Shown one piece after another: positions 18,201-26,783 of a stretch of DNA of 64,000 nucleotides. This stretch comes from Aliiglaciecola lipolytica (GTDB lineage Bacteria; Pseudomonadota; Gammaproteobacteria; Enterobacterales; Alteromonadaceae), in the NCBI RefSeq assembly GCF_018860635.1, contig NZ_JAHKPT010000035.1:62001-126000 (forward strand). Reading direction: 5' to 3'. The notes under the pieces were generated by a model. The model ran no database searches. It was not told where the DNA came from and saw only the letters and a list, made by a program, of their open reading frames with translations. The translations under genes and the position numbers were made by a program. Each line of letters starts with the position of its first letter. Position 1 is the first letter of the stretch.

Positions 18201-18237
18201 ACTAAATAATGACCTTGATCAATTAATTTTATTTAGT
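18201..18237 (-). promoter_or_regulatory. Inverted repeat enclosing an FNR-like site upstream of frdA
   Basis: On the minus strand TTGATCAAGGTCAT (18209-18222) matches the FNR consensus TTGAT-N4-ATCAA at 8 of 10 positions. It lies inside a perfect 9-bp inverted repeat, ACTAAATAA (18201-18209) / TTATTTAGT (18229-18237). Control of frd by FNR under low oxygen is well established in enterics. Here it is suggested by position and partial match only. Confidence 0.35.
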
Positions 18238-18332
18238 GGTCTTGTTTAGGGGCATTATGTGGGGGAGGAGACTGGGTGTTTTTGGCAGACCGCGATCATA
18301 ATGAACAAAGCAAGCCATAGCTTGCTCGTTGT

Positions 18333-19082
18333 TTAACTCATTTTCTTTAACCAGCTCAGTGGAGCTATGCTCAAAATTGGCCGAATGACTGCCCAAGGCC
18401 ATTTAGGCACGTAGCTGTTTGCGCCTTCTTTTTCTATCTCTTTGATAATTGCTTTACAGCCGGTTTCTGTATCTACAATAAAGGGGACTTTTTTAACTTT
18501 TTCGTTAATTTCACTTTTGATAAAACCAGGGTGTACGGTGGATACTTTAATGGGGGTATCCAAAACGTCAATTCTGATTCCTTCAGTGAGTGAACTTAGT
18601 CCGGCTTTGGTGGCGGCATAAACGTTCATCGCTCTTCGTGCTCCACGAATCGCGCTTATCGATGAAATGGTCACTAAATGGCCGCTATTCTGCTGTCTGA
18701 ATATTGCCATTGCAGCTTCACACTGTGCTAATGCCGAAACGAAATTGGTGATGGCTGTCTGCTTATTGGCGTGAAAGTATCCCGTACCTATGGCAGCTCC
18801 TTTTCCCATTCCTGCATTAACAATCACTCTGTCTAATTGTCCCAATTCTTGATGAAACTCGTTGAATACTTCGAATACCTGTTCATGGTTGTCTACGTCT
18901 AGCGATTTGATTGAGACGGTGATATTTGGGTTGATACTGAGTAGTTCTTGTTTTAATGCTTCTAATCGCTCAATACGGCGAGCGCAAAGTGCCAAATTTC
19001 GGTTCATTTTGGCAAATTCAATGGCCATGCCTTTACCTAAGCCTGAGCTGGCGCCGGTAATTAATATGTTTTTTCTGCTCAT
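18333..19082 (-). CDS. Short-chain dehydrogenase/reductase (SDR)
   Basis: A 249-aa classical SDR. It shows the NAD(P) motif TGASSGLGKG at the N-terminus, VNAGMG, catalytic Ser in ISSISA, and the YAATK catalytic Tyr-Lys pair (about residues 155-159). An Arg pair (ARRIER) after beta-2 suggests NADP preference. It is cytoplasmic with an unknown substrate. The C-terminus has a hydrophobic tail (WAVIRPILSIAPLSWL), which may be membrane-associated. It lies 35 bp downstream of the histidine phosphatase gene in the same direction, so the two may be co-transcribed. Confidence 0.88.
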   Translation of the reverse strand: MSRKNILITGASSGLGKGMAIEFAKMNRNLALCARRIERLEALKQELLSINPNITVSIKSLDVDNHEQVFEVFNEFHQELGQLDRVIVNAGMGKGAAIGTGYFHANKQTAITNFVSALAQCEAAMAIFRQQNSGHLVTISSISAIRGARRAMNVYAATKAGLSSLTEGIRIDVLDTPIKVSTVHPGFIKSEINEKVKKVPFIVDTETGCKAIIKEIEKEGANSYVPKWPWAVIRPILSIAPLSWLKKMS

Positions 19083-19117
19083 AATTGGCCTATGTTTTTG
19101 AGTTTCATGATTAAAAA

Positions 19118-19819
19118 TTATTTATAGGTGATTAAAGATTTATGTTGACCTTCGAAATGACTATGGTCGTTTAAGGTAGACAAAAATACTCTAGATTGGG
19201 TATTTACTAACTTAGTAATACCGCAGTTTACCAAGGTCCAATTTACTTGCATTACATTGCTTGGCGGGATTCCTAACAAATATTGACTAACCACCGAAAT
19301 CGGTCCACCGGAGGTGAAAACCGCTACTTTTTTGGCACCTTTTGCGTTGTTAATCACATTTTCTAACGCACCTTTTATGCGATTCAGGTATCGCTCCCAT
19401 GACTCGACATATTCCTCACAGTGTTGGCCTGACATCCAGCGATTCATGGCGTCGTTGAATAATTTCTCAAAGGCTGCTTTTGGATTGTTTTGGGTTAATA
19501 ACCAGTTTTTAACGGAAGGTGCATCAGTAAACTCCGGCCCCATTTGGGCAATTATGTCGTTATGATCGTATTCATTCCAATTGGCATCGAAATTCCAATT
19601 CGATTCATCAACTACGGATGACATCCCAGACAAACAATTTTGTAAGGTTTGTTTATGCCGTAACATACTGCCTAAAAACACCTTATCAAAGTCGCCTATC
19701 CGAGTCTGTAATGAATTACCTAACAGCTTAGCTTGCTGATGTCCGACATCCGAAAGCTTATCGTAATTTTGTTGGCCAAAAGAGGCTTGGCCATGTCTAA
19801 TTAAATAAATGGCTGTCAA
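19118..19819 (-). CDS. Histidine phosphatase family protein
   Basis: A 233-aa phosphoglycerate-mutase-like phosphatase. The catalytic RHG motif is at the N-terminus (IYLIRHGQASFG, His about 9), with a second Arg in SMLRHKQT and a late motif VFTSGGPIS where the usual second catalytic His is replaced by Ser-Gly, so activity needs checking. The family dephosphorylates small metabolites or proteins. It probably forms an operon with the SDR gene and may belong with the acyl-CoA dehydrogenase upstream. Confidence 0.82.
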   Translation of the reverse strand: MTAIYLIRHGQASFGQQNYDKLSDVGHQQAKLLGNSLQTRIGDFDKVFLGSMLRHKQTLQNCLSGMSSVVDESNWNFDANWNEYDHNDIIAQMGPEFTDAPSVKNWLLTQNNPKAAFEKLFNDAMNRWMSGQHCEEYVESWERYLNRIKGALENVINNAKGAKKVAVFTSGGPISVVSQYLLGIPPSNVMQVNWTLVNCGITKLVNTQSRVFLSTLNDHSHFEGQHKSLITYK

Positions 19820-19855
19820 ATTTTATCCTATTAAATCGTTGTTCAAAGCATCAAA

Positions 19856-19881
19856 TAAGCTTGATGGTATCATCAAGCTTA
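19856..19881. terminator. Perfect 11-bp hairpin between acyl-CoA dehydrogenase and phosphatase genes
   Basis: TAAGCTTGATG-GTAT-CATCAAGCTTA, 11 of 11 pairs. On the minus strand it is followed by a weak T-rich stretch (TTTGATGCTTT). It lies about 60 bases after the acyl-CoA dehydrogenase stop, so it may terminate or attenuate that transcript. Confidence 0.55.
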
Positions 19882-19938
19882 TAGCCTAGTGTATTCCCTT
19901 AGTATCTTAGATACTTACATTAACCAAGTAGGACAAGC

Positions 19939-21165
19939 TTACTTGTTCAAGTACTTTTTAAGCTCAATGCGAGTCACCATACCCTGATGCACTTCATCTG
20001 GACCGTCTGCAAGTCTGAGTGAACGAGCCCCGGCAGCAAAACGCGCAAGAGGGAAGTCACTGCACATGCCTGCACCACCATGAAACTGGATGGCCATATC
20101 AACAACATTTTGCAGCATTCTAGGCACAACCACTTTTATCGCTGATATCTCTGTCATGGCATTCTTTACGCCCACAGCATCTATTTTCCACGCTGCATTT
20201 AAGGTTAGCAGGCGAGCTTGATCTATTGCCATGCGTGCTTCTGCAATGCGTTCTTGGTTGCCTCCCAATTTTATAATTGGTTTTCCAAATGCTTGACGTG
20301 ACTGTCCACGTAAAATGGCCAGCTCAAGGGCTTTTTCCGCCATACCGATAGCGCGCATGCAGTGATGTATGCGGCCAGGACCAAGTCTACCTTGGGCAAT
20401 AGCAAAACCTTTACCCATGCCCATGATGATATTTTCTTTGGGTACGCGAACATTGGTAAAGTGCATTTCACCATGACCATAAGGAGCATCGTAATCGCCA
20501 TAAGCGGTTAGCATGCGTTTAATTTCGATGCCTTTAGTATCAAGGGGAACCAATACCATGCTGTGTTGGGCATGCCGGTCATTTTCAGGATTGGATAAGC
20601 CCATAAAGACCGTAACTTTGGCATTAGGATGGCCTAAGCCGGTGCTCCACCATTTTTTACCATTAATTACCGCTTCGTCACCGTCTAGCTCTATGGTCGC
20701 CGCCATATTGGTTGCATCCGAAGACGCCACTTCAGGCTCAGTCATGCCAAAAACAGAGCGGATTTCGCCAGCTAACAAAGGAGTTAGCCATTTTTGTTTT
20801 TGTGCCTCAGAACCAAAATGGTAAAGTACTTCCATATTGCCCGTGTCTGGAGCATTACAGTTAAAAATTTCAGGGGAGAAGGGGACTCGGCCCATTTCTT
20901 CAGCTAAGGGAGCGTATTCTAAGCAGCTCAGTCCTTTGCCTAATTTATCGTCCGGTAGAAATAAATTCCAAAGCCCTTGTTTTTTAGCTTCTTTTTTTAA
21001 GTTTTCAACATCCGGGTGAAGCTTCCAGTTTTTCCAATCACCAGCGGGATTCATTTCTTCCATTTCCGCGTAGATCTTGCTCTCGATGGGATAAATGTGT
21101 TCTTGCATAAAGGCTTTTAGGCGAGCAAGGTAATCTTGTGCTTTTTGACTGTGTTCGAAATGCAT
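19939..21165 (-). CDS. Acyl-CoA dehydrogenase
   Basis: A 408-aa flavoprotein that introduces the alpha-beta double bond into an acyl-CoA. Family segments are visible: FGMTEPEVASSDATN (FAD/substrate binding), INGKKWWSTG, the R-QAFGKPI region, and the C-terminal QFHGGAGMCSDFPLARFAAGARSLRLADG in pieces. It resembles the ACAD10/11-like bacterial group. The start is set at 21165 because CGGAGA precedes that ATG; an upstream in-frame ATG lacks a site. The divergent LysR gene 80 bp away is its likely regulator. Confidence 0.9.
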   Translation of the reverse strand: MHFEHSQKAQDYLARLKAFMQEHIYPIESKIYAEMEEMNPAGDWKNWKLHPDVENLKKEAKKQGLWNLFLPDDKLGKGLSCLEYAPLAEEMGRVPFSPEIFNCNAPDTGNMEVLYHFGSEAQKQKWLTPLLAGEIRSVFGMTEPEVASSDATNMAATIELDGDEAVINGKKWWSTGLGHPNAKVTVFMGLSNPENDRHAQHSMVLVPLDTKGIEIKRMLTAYGDYDAPYGHGEMHFTNVRVPKENIIMGMGKGFAIAQGRLGPGRIHHCMRAIGMAEKALELAILRGQSRQAFGKPIIKLGGNQERIAEARMAIDQARLLTLNAAWKIDAVGVKNAMTEISAIKVVVPRMLQNVVDMAIQFHGGAGMCSDFPLARFAAGARSLRLADGPDEVHQGMVTRIELKKYLNK

Positions 21166-21244
21166 AATTGTCTCCGAATAATTAACGTGTTTATCTAGCA
21201 TAAACACTGTTGCCATCTGAATGAAATGAAATATACTTAATTGG

Positions 21245-22288
21245 TTGTATGAATTTAATTCATGGTGGAGTGTGGCGGAAATAAAGCAAATTCAAAGGTT
21301 AGACTTAAATCTACTGAAAGTATTTGAAAGTCTGTATCTGGAACAAAATATGACAAGAACAGCCGATAGGTTGAATATCACGCCTTCAGCAGTGAGTCAT
21401 GCGGTTAAAAGATTACGTGATTGTTTGCAAGATCCCTTGTTCGAACGAAGCCAAAATAAAATGATGCCAACCCCCGCATGTAAACGAATGGCGCCGTTAA
21501 TTATTGATAACTTGAGCCGTCTGAGACAAATTTTGCAGCAGTGGGGGGAGTTTGATCCACTCACCAGTGAACATCACTTTCGCATTGCTATGCATGATGC
21601 CCTTGAGCCCACCATTTTACCGAGTATTGCCAAAATACTGTTTGAAAAAGCGCCGAATATTACTTTTGCCAGTGTGAAAGTAGAACGTAATCAGCTGTCC
21701 AAAGCGTTAACCTCAGGACAGTTTGATTTGGCCTTTGATATTGCGATGCCACTCAAGCCGCCGATTCGTCATGAAAACGTTCGCAATGATAAATTTATGA
21801 TTTTGATGGACAGGCTGCACCCCTTGTTTACATCTAATCATATTGATAGCTCTAAGGTGAATAGCGCTGAGGTTAGTAGGGTCGAACTAGATGGCCACGG
21901 TCAGGATAGCCTGTTAAAACAGCGTATCAGTCAAGAACAATACTTTTCGGCTGAGCACATTAGCGTTTCACATCGTCCAACCGGAGCCGTTTTAGAAGAT
22001 TTTATGTTTCAAGAACAAGGTTTTACTCGGCAGGTGTCGGTGCGTTGTCAGAATTATTATGCTGCCAAGGAGATACTTAAAGGGTCGCCATTTTTGTTAA
22101 CACTGCCTAGTTCTATAGGCGCTCGTTTACTGGACAGTAGTTTGGTATCAGTGGCGGTGCCATTTGACATGCCGCTTATTTCTACCCACATGTATTGGCA
22201 CCAAAATACAGAAGATGACTTAGCTCTGCGCTGGTTTCGAGAAGCGGTGCATAAAATAATGGTCGATAATAATCAACCTTTAGCCTAA
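21245..22288 (+). CDS. LysR-family transcriptional regulator
   Basis: A LysR-type regulator of about 340 aa. The N-terminal helix-turn-helix (RTADRLNITPSAVSHAVKRL) and linker helix are followed by a periplasmic-binding-protein-like effector domain. The start is uncertain: TTG at 21245, or GTG at 21272 just before AEIKQIQRLDLNLLKVF, which is the usual LysR beginning. It is divergent from the acyl-CoA dehydrogenase gene. That is the classical arrangement for a LysR protein controlling its neighbour, so it may respond to a fatty-acid or acyl-CoA intermediate. Confidence 0.87.
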   Translation: MYEFNSWWSVAEIKQIQRLDLNLLKVFESLYLEQNMTRTADRLNITPSAVSHAVKRLRDCLQDPLFERSQNKMMPTPACKRMAPLIIDNLSRLRQILQQWGEFDPLTSEHHFRIAMHDALEPTILPSIAKILFEKAPNITFASVKVERNQLSKALTSGQFDLAFDIAMPLKPPIRHENVRNDKFMILMDRLHPLFTSNHIDSSKVNSAEVSRVELDGHGQDSLLKQRISQEQYFSAEHISVSHRPTGAVLEDFMFQEQGFTRQVSVRCQNYYAAKEILKGSPFLLTLPSSIGARLLDSSLVSVAVPFDMPLISTHMYWHQNTEDDLALRWFREAVHKIMVDNNQPLA

Positions 22289-22322
22289 ATCCGTAAACAT
22301 AAACACATAGCTTGGATGAGTC

Positions 22323-23459
22323 ATGCCTGAACCCCTGAAAAATTTATTTAACAATGATCTCATTGCGCATATGGCCAATCATTTTTCAGCGCATTTTGAG
22401 GCATTCGATTGTGCGCTTTTTATCGAAGTTGCATCGAAAAATTTGGCCCATTTAGAATTGAAACAACGTTCGAACCAGATCATGCAGGCGATGAAAGATA
22501 CTTTACCCGATGACTTCGAACATGCCGCTCAGATTATGCGCAAAAGCTTAGCCGCCGAACATAATAGTGATTTATCTGAAAATTCTGACTTGTTACTAGG
22601 GTTAAACGGCTGGGCGATAATGCCGATGGCTGAATATGTAGGGGTTTATGGGCAAGAGAACTTTGACACGTCAATGGCGTTATTCCATGCCTTTACGCAA
22701 CGATTTACGTCGGAGTTTGGTATACGTCACTTTTTGTTGAGCAAACCTGAAAGGACGCTTAGCAAATTAGTTGAATGGTGTGAAGATGAGAGTCACCATG
22801 TTCGACGACTAGCCTCTGAAGGCTGTCGGCCGCGTTTACCATGGGGGATGCAACTGCCTATCTTTATTCAAAACCCGCAACCAATAATTGGCTTAGTAGA
22901 AAAATTAAAAGACGACAAAGAAGAGTACGTTCGTCGTTCTGTGGCAAATAATTTAAATGATATTGCCAAAGACCATTCAGATTTAGTGGCTACTACGTTG
23001 AAAATATGGAGTGAAGGTGCAAATCACAACCGCAAAAAACTCATTCGCCATGCAGGCAGAACCTTGCTTAAACAGGGGCATCCAATAGCGTTGCAAAATC
23101 TTGGGTATTTTCCCCCTAAATTGAAATTTGTGAAATTAGAAGTTGAGCAGAATCTAGTTGAATTTGGCTCAAAACTGCATTTTTCGCTGCATTTAGACGG
23201 GCAATCGGTAAAAGAACAATTGTTAATGATTGATTTTGCAATCCATCATCAAAAAGCGAATGGTGAACTAAAAGCCAAAGTATTTAAATGGAAAAGTATC
23301 ACCCTTGAACATGGACAGCCATTGTTACTGGCTAAATCTCATCCTTTTAAGGCGATAACCACCCGAAGGTATTACCCAGGAATTCACAAAATCGAAGTGA
23401 TAATTAACGGGGTGAGTGTTGCGCTGAAAAGTTTTGAACTAAAAATGGATACCCAGTAG
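22323..23459 (+). CDS. DNA alkylation repair (AlkD-like, HEAT-repeat) protein
   Basis: A 378-aa helical-repeat protein. About residues 130-260 contain HEAT-like helix pairs (WCEDESHHVRRLASEGCRPR; DDKEEYVRRSVANNLNDIA; HNRKKLIRHAGRTLL). This pattern is typical of the AlkD/AlkC-like DNA alkylation repair family, which excises alkylated bases with a solenoid of helices. The C-terminal about 100 residues are beta-rich (EVEQNLVEFGSKLHFSLHL), as in the longer COG4335-type members. It lies 34 bp after the LysR gene, with no evident functional link. Confidence 0.72.
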   Translation: MPEPLKNLFNNDLIAHMANHFSAHFEAFDCALFIEVASKNLAHLELKQRSNQIMQAMKDTLPDDFEHAAQIMRKSLAAEHNSDLSENSDLLLGLNGWAIMPMAEYVGVYGQENFDTSMALFHAFTQRFTSEFGIRHFLLSKPERTLSKLVEWCEDESHHVRRLASEGCRPRLPWGMQLPIFIQNPQPIIGLVEKLKDDKEEYVRRSVANNLNDIAKDHSDLVATTLKIWSEGANHNRKKLIRHAGRTLLKQGHPIALQNLGYFPPKLKFVKLEVEQNLVEFGSKLHFSLHLDGQSVKEQLLMIDFAIHHQKANGELKAKVFKWKSITLEHGQPLLLAKSHPFKAITTRRYYPGIHKIEVIINGVSVALKSFELKMDTQ

Positions 23460-23470
23460 GGGCTCGATTG

Positions 23471-23782
23471 TTAACTTATTCTATAAGCAGGTACATTCAC
23501 ATCATCTACGCTAACTCCGCGCATTTTCAGTAAACCTAAGTAACGTTCTTCGCCAGTGCTGGAAAATTCAAAAGAAAATTCGGTATACCAATCTAGTTTA
23601 GCCTTGTGAAAAATCACTTTGGTTTTGCTTCGCGCAATACTAATTAATTGCAGGCCGTTTATTTCGCAATATTTTTCTAAATAGACTTTCGCTTGTTCTG
23701 AAATGCCACGTATCCGCCAAAACTGAAACGCTATCGCTGCGATAATGAATAGAACTAAAATATCTGTGAGATTAAAATTCAT
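23471..23782 (-). CDS. DUF3301 domain-containing small membrane protein
   Basis: A 103-aa protein with a single N-terminal membrane helix (about residues 6-24, ILVLFIIAAIAFQFWR) and a small beta-rich soluble domain (ARSKTKVIFHKAKLDWYTEFSFEF). It matches DUF3301 by length and by its constant position beside DUF3549 in gammaproteobacteria. The function is unknown. It lies 9 bp downstream of the DUF3549 gene in the same operon. Confidence 0.82.
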   Translation of the reverse strand: MNFNLTDILVLFIIAAIAFQFWRIRGISEQAKVYLEKYCEINGLQLISIARSKTKVIFHKAKLDWYTEFSFEFSSTGEERYLGLLKMRGVSVDDVNVPAYRIS

Positions 23783-23791
23783 TCATTAATC

Positions 23792-24829
23792 CTAATTTTT
23801 ATGGGCTGAAAATAGATGCCCGACGGCTATAGATAAGGTTTCAGATTTATTTGGATTTCGTAACATTTGTAACACTTGCTCGCGCAATTCGGGCAATTGT
23901 ACTAAGTCTTGAAAAATTCCCATAAATAAATCGAAATTGGGATCTGCTTCAGCCACTTTTTCAAAAAAACTAAGTAACTGATTCTGGTTATTCAAATAAT
24001 GCCAAAGGCGACCTGAAATAATCACCAAGATATTGTGACTATTGGTCATCTCACTCTCTAATACTTTATTAATGGTTGCCGCCACTTGATCTAAGTTAGT
24101 TGTCTGCGACAAGGCGCGTAAGCCGTGCTGCCACTTTATTTCATCTTCTGAATGTTGCTTCATCCACGACAAAATGGTTAGCACGCAAGTATCAGGTAGG
24201 GGGTAATTCTCCATACTGATCAGTAATTGATACTGCACTTGCTCCGGGAAGTGGGAAAAATGTCGGCATATATTGCTGTGTATTTCTGGTGAGTCTATAT
24301 CGGCCACTAAATCTGCTAAACCTTGCAGCGCGATACTCTGCCAATCAATCACCATTGGTGAGCTAATATATGCTTTGGCTGCTTCAAAATACTGTGATTT
24401 CCCTAAAGATAAAACGCCTCTACTTTTGCTGTTGAAATCCGCTATTTGATTTTGATTAGGAATAAACGAGTAGGGGTTATCAGGTAGTTGACCATTTTTT
24501 TTGTCGGCGTTTTCTAATTCAGCGCCTAAAGCATCGACAATTATCTGTAAAAAGTGATTGCGGCAGGCGCTAACAATCAGTCCGTTTTCATCTGTGGGTA
24601 ACTTCACAAACCATATATACTGTTGCTCGGAGCGGGTTTTATCCCAAAAAACAATTCCAAACCAAGCGTGCTGTGCTCTGGTGTAAGCGGGCTTAATTTG
24701 ACCATTTTCTTGTTCTAAAAATTGTTGACTAGGAATCTCTCGAATGGTTCTTCCCATATCGAATACGCGATAATCAGTACCTGCGTGGAGTAAAAATTCA
24801 CTAATAGAAGAAATTTCGTGCTTGCTCAT
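23792..24829 (-). CDS. DUF3549 family protein
   Basis: A 345-aa cytoplasmic protein of the gammaproteobacterial DUF3549 family. It starts with the family-typical ISEFLLHAGTDYRVFDMGR and AWFGIVFWDK. The second half is helical, with repeats resembling a HEAT-like solenoid. No catalytic residues are known. It is first in an operon with DUF3301 and divergent from yqcC-truC-flavodoxin, a neighbourhood conserved in Alteromonas/Shewanella-like genomes. Confidence 0.83.
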   Translation of the reverse strand: MSKHEISSISEFLLHAGTDYRVFDMGRTIREIPSQQFLEQENGQIKPAYTRAQHAWFGIVFWDKTRSEQQYIWFVKLPTDENGLIVSACRNHFLQIIVDALGAELENADKKNGQLPDNPYSFIPNQNQIADFNSKSRGVLSLGKSQYFEAAKAYISSPMVIDWQSIALQGLADLVADIDSPEIHSNICRHFSHFPEQVQYQLLISMENYPLPDTCVLTILSWMKQHSEDEIKWQHGLRALSQTTNLDQVAATINKVLESEMTNSHNILVIISGRLWHYLNNQNQLLSFFEKVAEADPNFDLFMGIFQDLVQLPELREQVLQMLRNPNKSETLSIAVGHLFSAHKN

Positions 24830-24971
24830 AATCAGTTTAGGGTAATATGTTGAGTGTGCTAAATGTGAAGTTGCAGAGTATATCTTTTTGTGTGGCTATT
24901 AAAAAGAAATCACAAATAAATAAGCGACTCAAAATGATTAACCCGTCTAAGGTAGTGCCAAATCAATCGTC

Positions 24972-25298
24972 ATGACAATCCTGCATAATGAATTATTCAA
25001 GCATCTAGTGAATTTAGAAATCCTAATGCAACAAGAGCAACTTTGGTCGGATAGTGCGCCCACACAAGAAGCGTTAAATAGTGAACTACCATTTGCGGTT
25101 GATACACTCAAAATAGAGCAGTGGTTGCAGTTTGTATTCATTCCCAAAATGAAAATACTAATTGAAACGGGTCAGCCGTTACCTGCATCTATTGCCATTT
25201 CTCCAGTGATTCAAATCACACTGAGCAAAGAAACCTTTCCTTTGATCATTGACGCTGTTAAAAAAATAGATTTATTGTTTGATGAAGGTAAGTCGTAG
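24972..25298 (+). CDS. yqcC: YqcC-family protein
   Basis: A 108-aa protein of the YqcC family, small, acidic and helical, with the family-typical Trp-rich segment LWSDSAPTQEAL and IEQWLQFVFIPKM. The function is unknown. It is 2 bp from truC, and the yqcC-truC-yqcA (flavodoxin) order is the same as in E. coli, so the three form an operon. Confidence 0.85.
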   Translation: MTILHNELFKHLVNLEILMQQEQLWSDSAPTQEALNSELPFAVDTLKIEQWLQFVFIPKMKILIETGQPLPASIAISPVIQITLSKETFPLIIDAVKKIDLLFDEGKS

Positions 25299-25300
25299 TC

Positions 25301-26056
25301 ATGAGTTTGAGCATTTTATATCAAGATGAATACATAGTAGCAATTGATAAGCCTGCCGGGTTATTAGTCCATCGCAGTATGATTGATCGCCATGAAACAC
25401 AGTTTGCTATGCAATTACTTCGTGATCAGCTAGGCCAGCATGTTTTTCCTGTTCATCGTCTTGATAAGCCCACTTCGGGGGTGCTGTTATTTGCTTTATC
25501 ATCAGACATTGCGAGAATCTTAACCGAACAATTCACCCACAAACACATCGCTAAAACATACTTTGCAATTGTGCGTGGATACTGTCCTGATAGCGGCAGA
25601 ATTGATTATCCACTAAAAGAAAAATTGGACAAAATTGCTGATAAAAAAGCGCGACAGGACAAACCTGCGCAAGATGCTATTACCGACTATCAATGTTTGC
25701 ACAAATTTGAGTTACCCTTTGCAGTTGGTCGATATCAAACTGCTCGTTATTCACTCGTTAAACTGCATCCTTTGACTGGCCGAAAACATCAGTTACGTAG
25801 GCATATGGCGCATATTCGTCACCCGATAGTTGGCGATACTACACATGGCGATGGCAAGCAAAACGCGTTTATAAGGGACCAATTTGGCTTGGCAGGTTTA
25901 GGATTAACCTGCAGTGAAATGATTATTACTCATCCAATAACACAAAATACGCTGAAAATTAGCTGTCAATTTGATATAAGAATGAAAGCTATAATTGAAC
26001 AATGGGGCCTAGACCTCAATCAACTACAACAACTAACTAACCTGAATGGAAGTTAG
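25301..26056 (+). CDS. truC: tRNA pseudouridine(65) synthase TruC
   Basis: A 251-aa RluA-family pseudouridine synthase that converts U65 in the T-stem of tRNA(Ile1) and tRNA(Asp). The catalytic Asp lies in HRLDKPTSG (about residue 54), and the KPAGLLVHRS opening and LHPLTGRKHQLRRH segment are diagnostic of the family. TruC is favoured over RluC/RluD because there is no S4 domain and because of the yqcC/flavodoxin context. It lacks a long C-terminal extension. Confidence 0.9.
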   Translation: MSLSILYQDEYIVAIDKPAGLLVHRSMIDRHETQFAMQLLRDQLGQHVFPVHRLDKPTSGVLLFALSSDIARILTEQFTHKHIAKTYFAIVRGYCPDSGRIDYPLKEKLDKIADKKARQDKPAQDAITDYQCLHKFELPFAVGRYQTARYSLVKLHPLTGRKHQLRRHMAHIRHPIVGDTTHGDGKQNAFIRDQFGLAGLGLTCSEMIITHPITQNTLKISCQFDIRMKAIIEQWGLDLNQLQQLTNLNGS

Positions 26057-26078
26057 TCAATCTGAGGAACATTATACA

Positions 26079-26534
26079 ATGGTAGACGTGGGAATTTTTG
26101 TGGGCTCTGTATACGGTAATGCTCAGCATGTTGCAGAGCAAGTAGAGGAAATGTTAGCCGAAAAGGGACACAATGTAGAACTCTTTATTGATGGAACCTT
26201 AGATAATTTTAAACAAACCAAATCAGTGATTTTTATCAGCTCAACAACCGGGCAAGGGGACTTACCACCGAACTTAGAGTTTTTGATCATGGATATGAAA
26301 GACACTATGCCATTGATGGATCAAAAACCCTTTGCCGTTGTTGGCTTAGGTGATAGTAGTTACAGTGATAGCTTTTGTGGCGCGGGTAAGCAAATATTTG
26401 AGGTGCTTGTTGAGCTTCAAGGGCAACCGGTCGCCGATCTTTTCATTGTAGATGTTATGGAAACTTTAGAGCCTGAAGCAGAGGTTTTACCTTGGATAGA
26501 AAGTATTTTGCCGAAACTTATAGCTTCCCAGTAA
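26079..26534 (+). CDS. Flavodoxin (YqcA/MioC-like)
   Basis: A 151-aa short-chain flavodoxin-like FMN protein. The phosphate loop GSVYGNAQHVA and the isoalloxazine loops SSTTGQGDLPPN and VVGLGDSSYSDSFCG are all visible. It probably donates low-potential electrons to an unknown partner. The start at 26079 has GAGGA about 12 bases upstream and lies 22 bp after truC. An ATG at 26046 would overlap truC and lacks a site. Confidence 0.87.
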   Translation: MVDVGIFVGSVYGNAQHVAEQVEEMLAEKGHNVELFIDGTLDNFKQTKSVIFISSTTGQGDLPPNLEFLIMDMKDTMPLMDQKPFAVVGLGDSSYSDSFCGAGKQIFEVLVELQGQPVADLFIVDVMETLEPEAEVLPWIESILPKLIASQ

Positions 26535-26581
26535 TACTGTAATAATCCCAATCCTAGAGAAATACGCACAATTAAAGGTAA

Positions 26582-26614
26582 CTGGAATTTTTAAGCAAAT
26601 TTAAAAAATTCCAG
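26582..26614 (+). terminator. Hairpin after the flavodoxin gene
   Basis: CTGGAATTTTT / AAAAATTCCAG, 11 of 11 pairs around an 11-nt loop, about 50 bases after the flavodoxin stop. The stem is AT-rich and the following tract (ATTATCTTTG) is only partly T-rich, so efficiency is uncertain. Confidence 0.5.
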
Positions 26615-26783
26615 ATTATCTTTGTATATCTAAAGCCAAGGCTTCCCTGTAAACATTGATTTAATCAGAGCGCTTTCTTTTTAAGCAAAAATAGCCGTAT
26701 ACTAAATTTCAGCTCTATTGGTTTAATTTTGTTACAAAGAGCGAGTTGTATCGCTAACTTTGCTGGGGGGACATTTAGTATTT

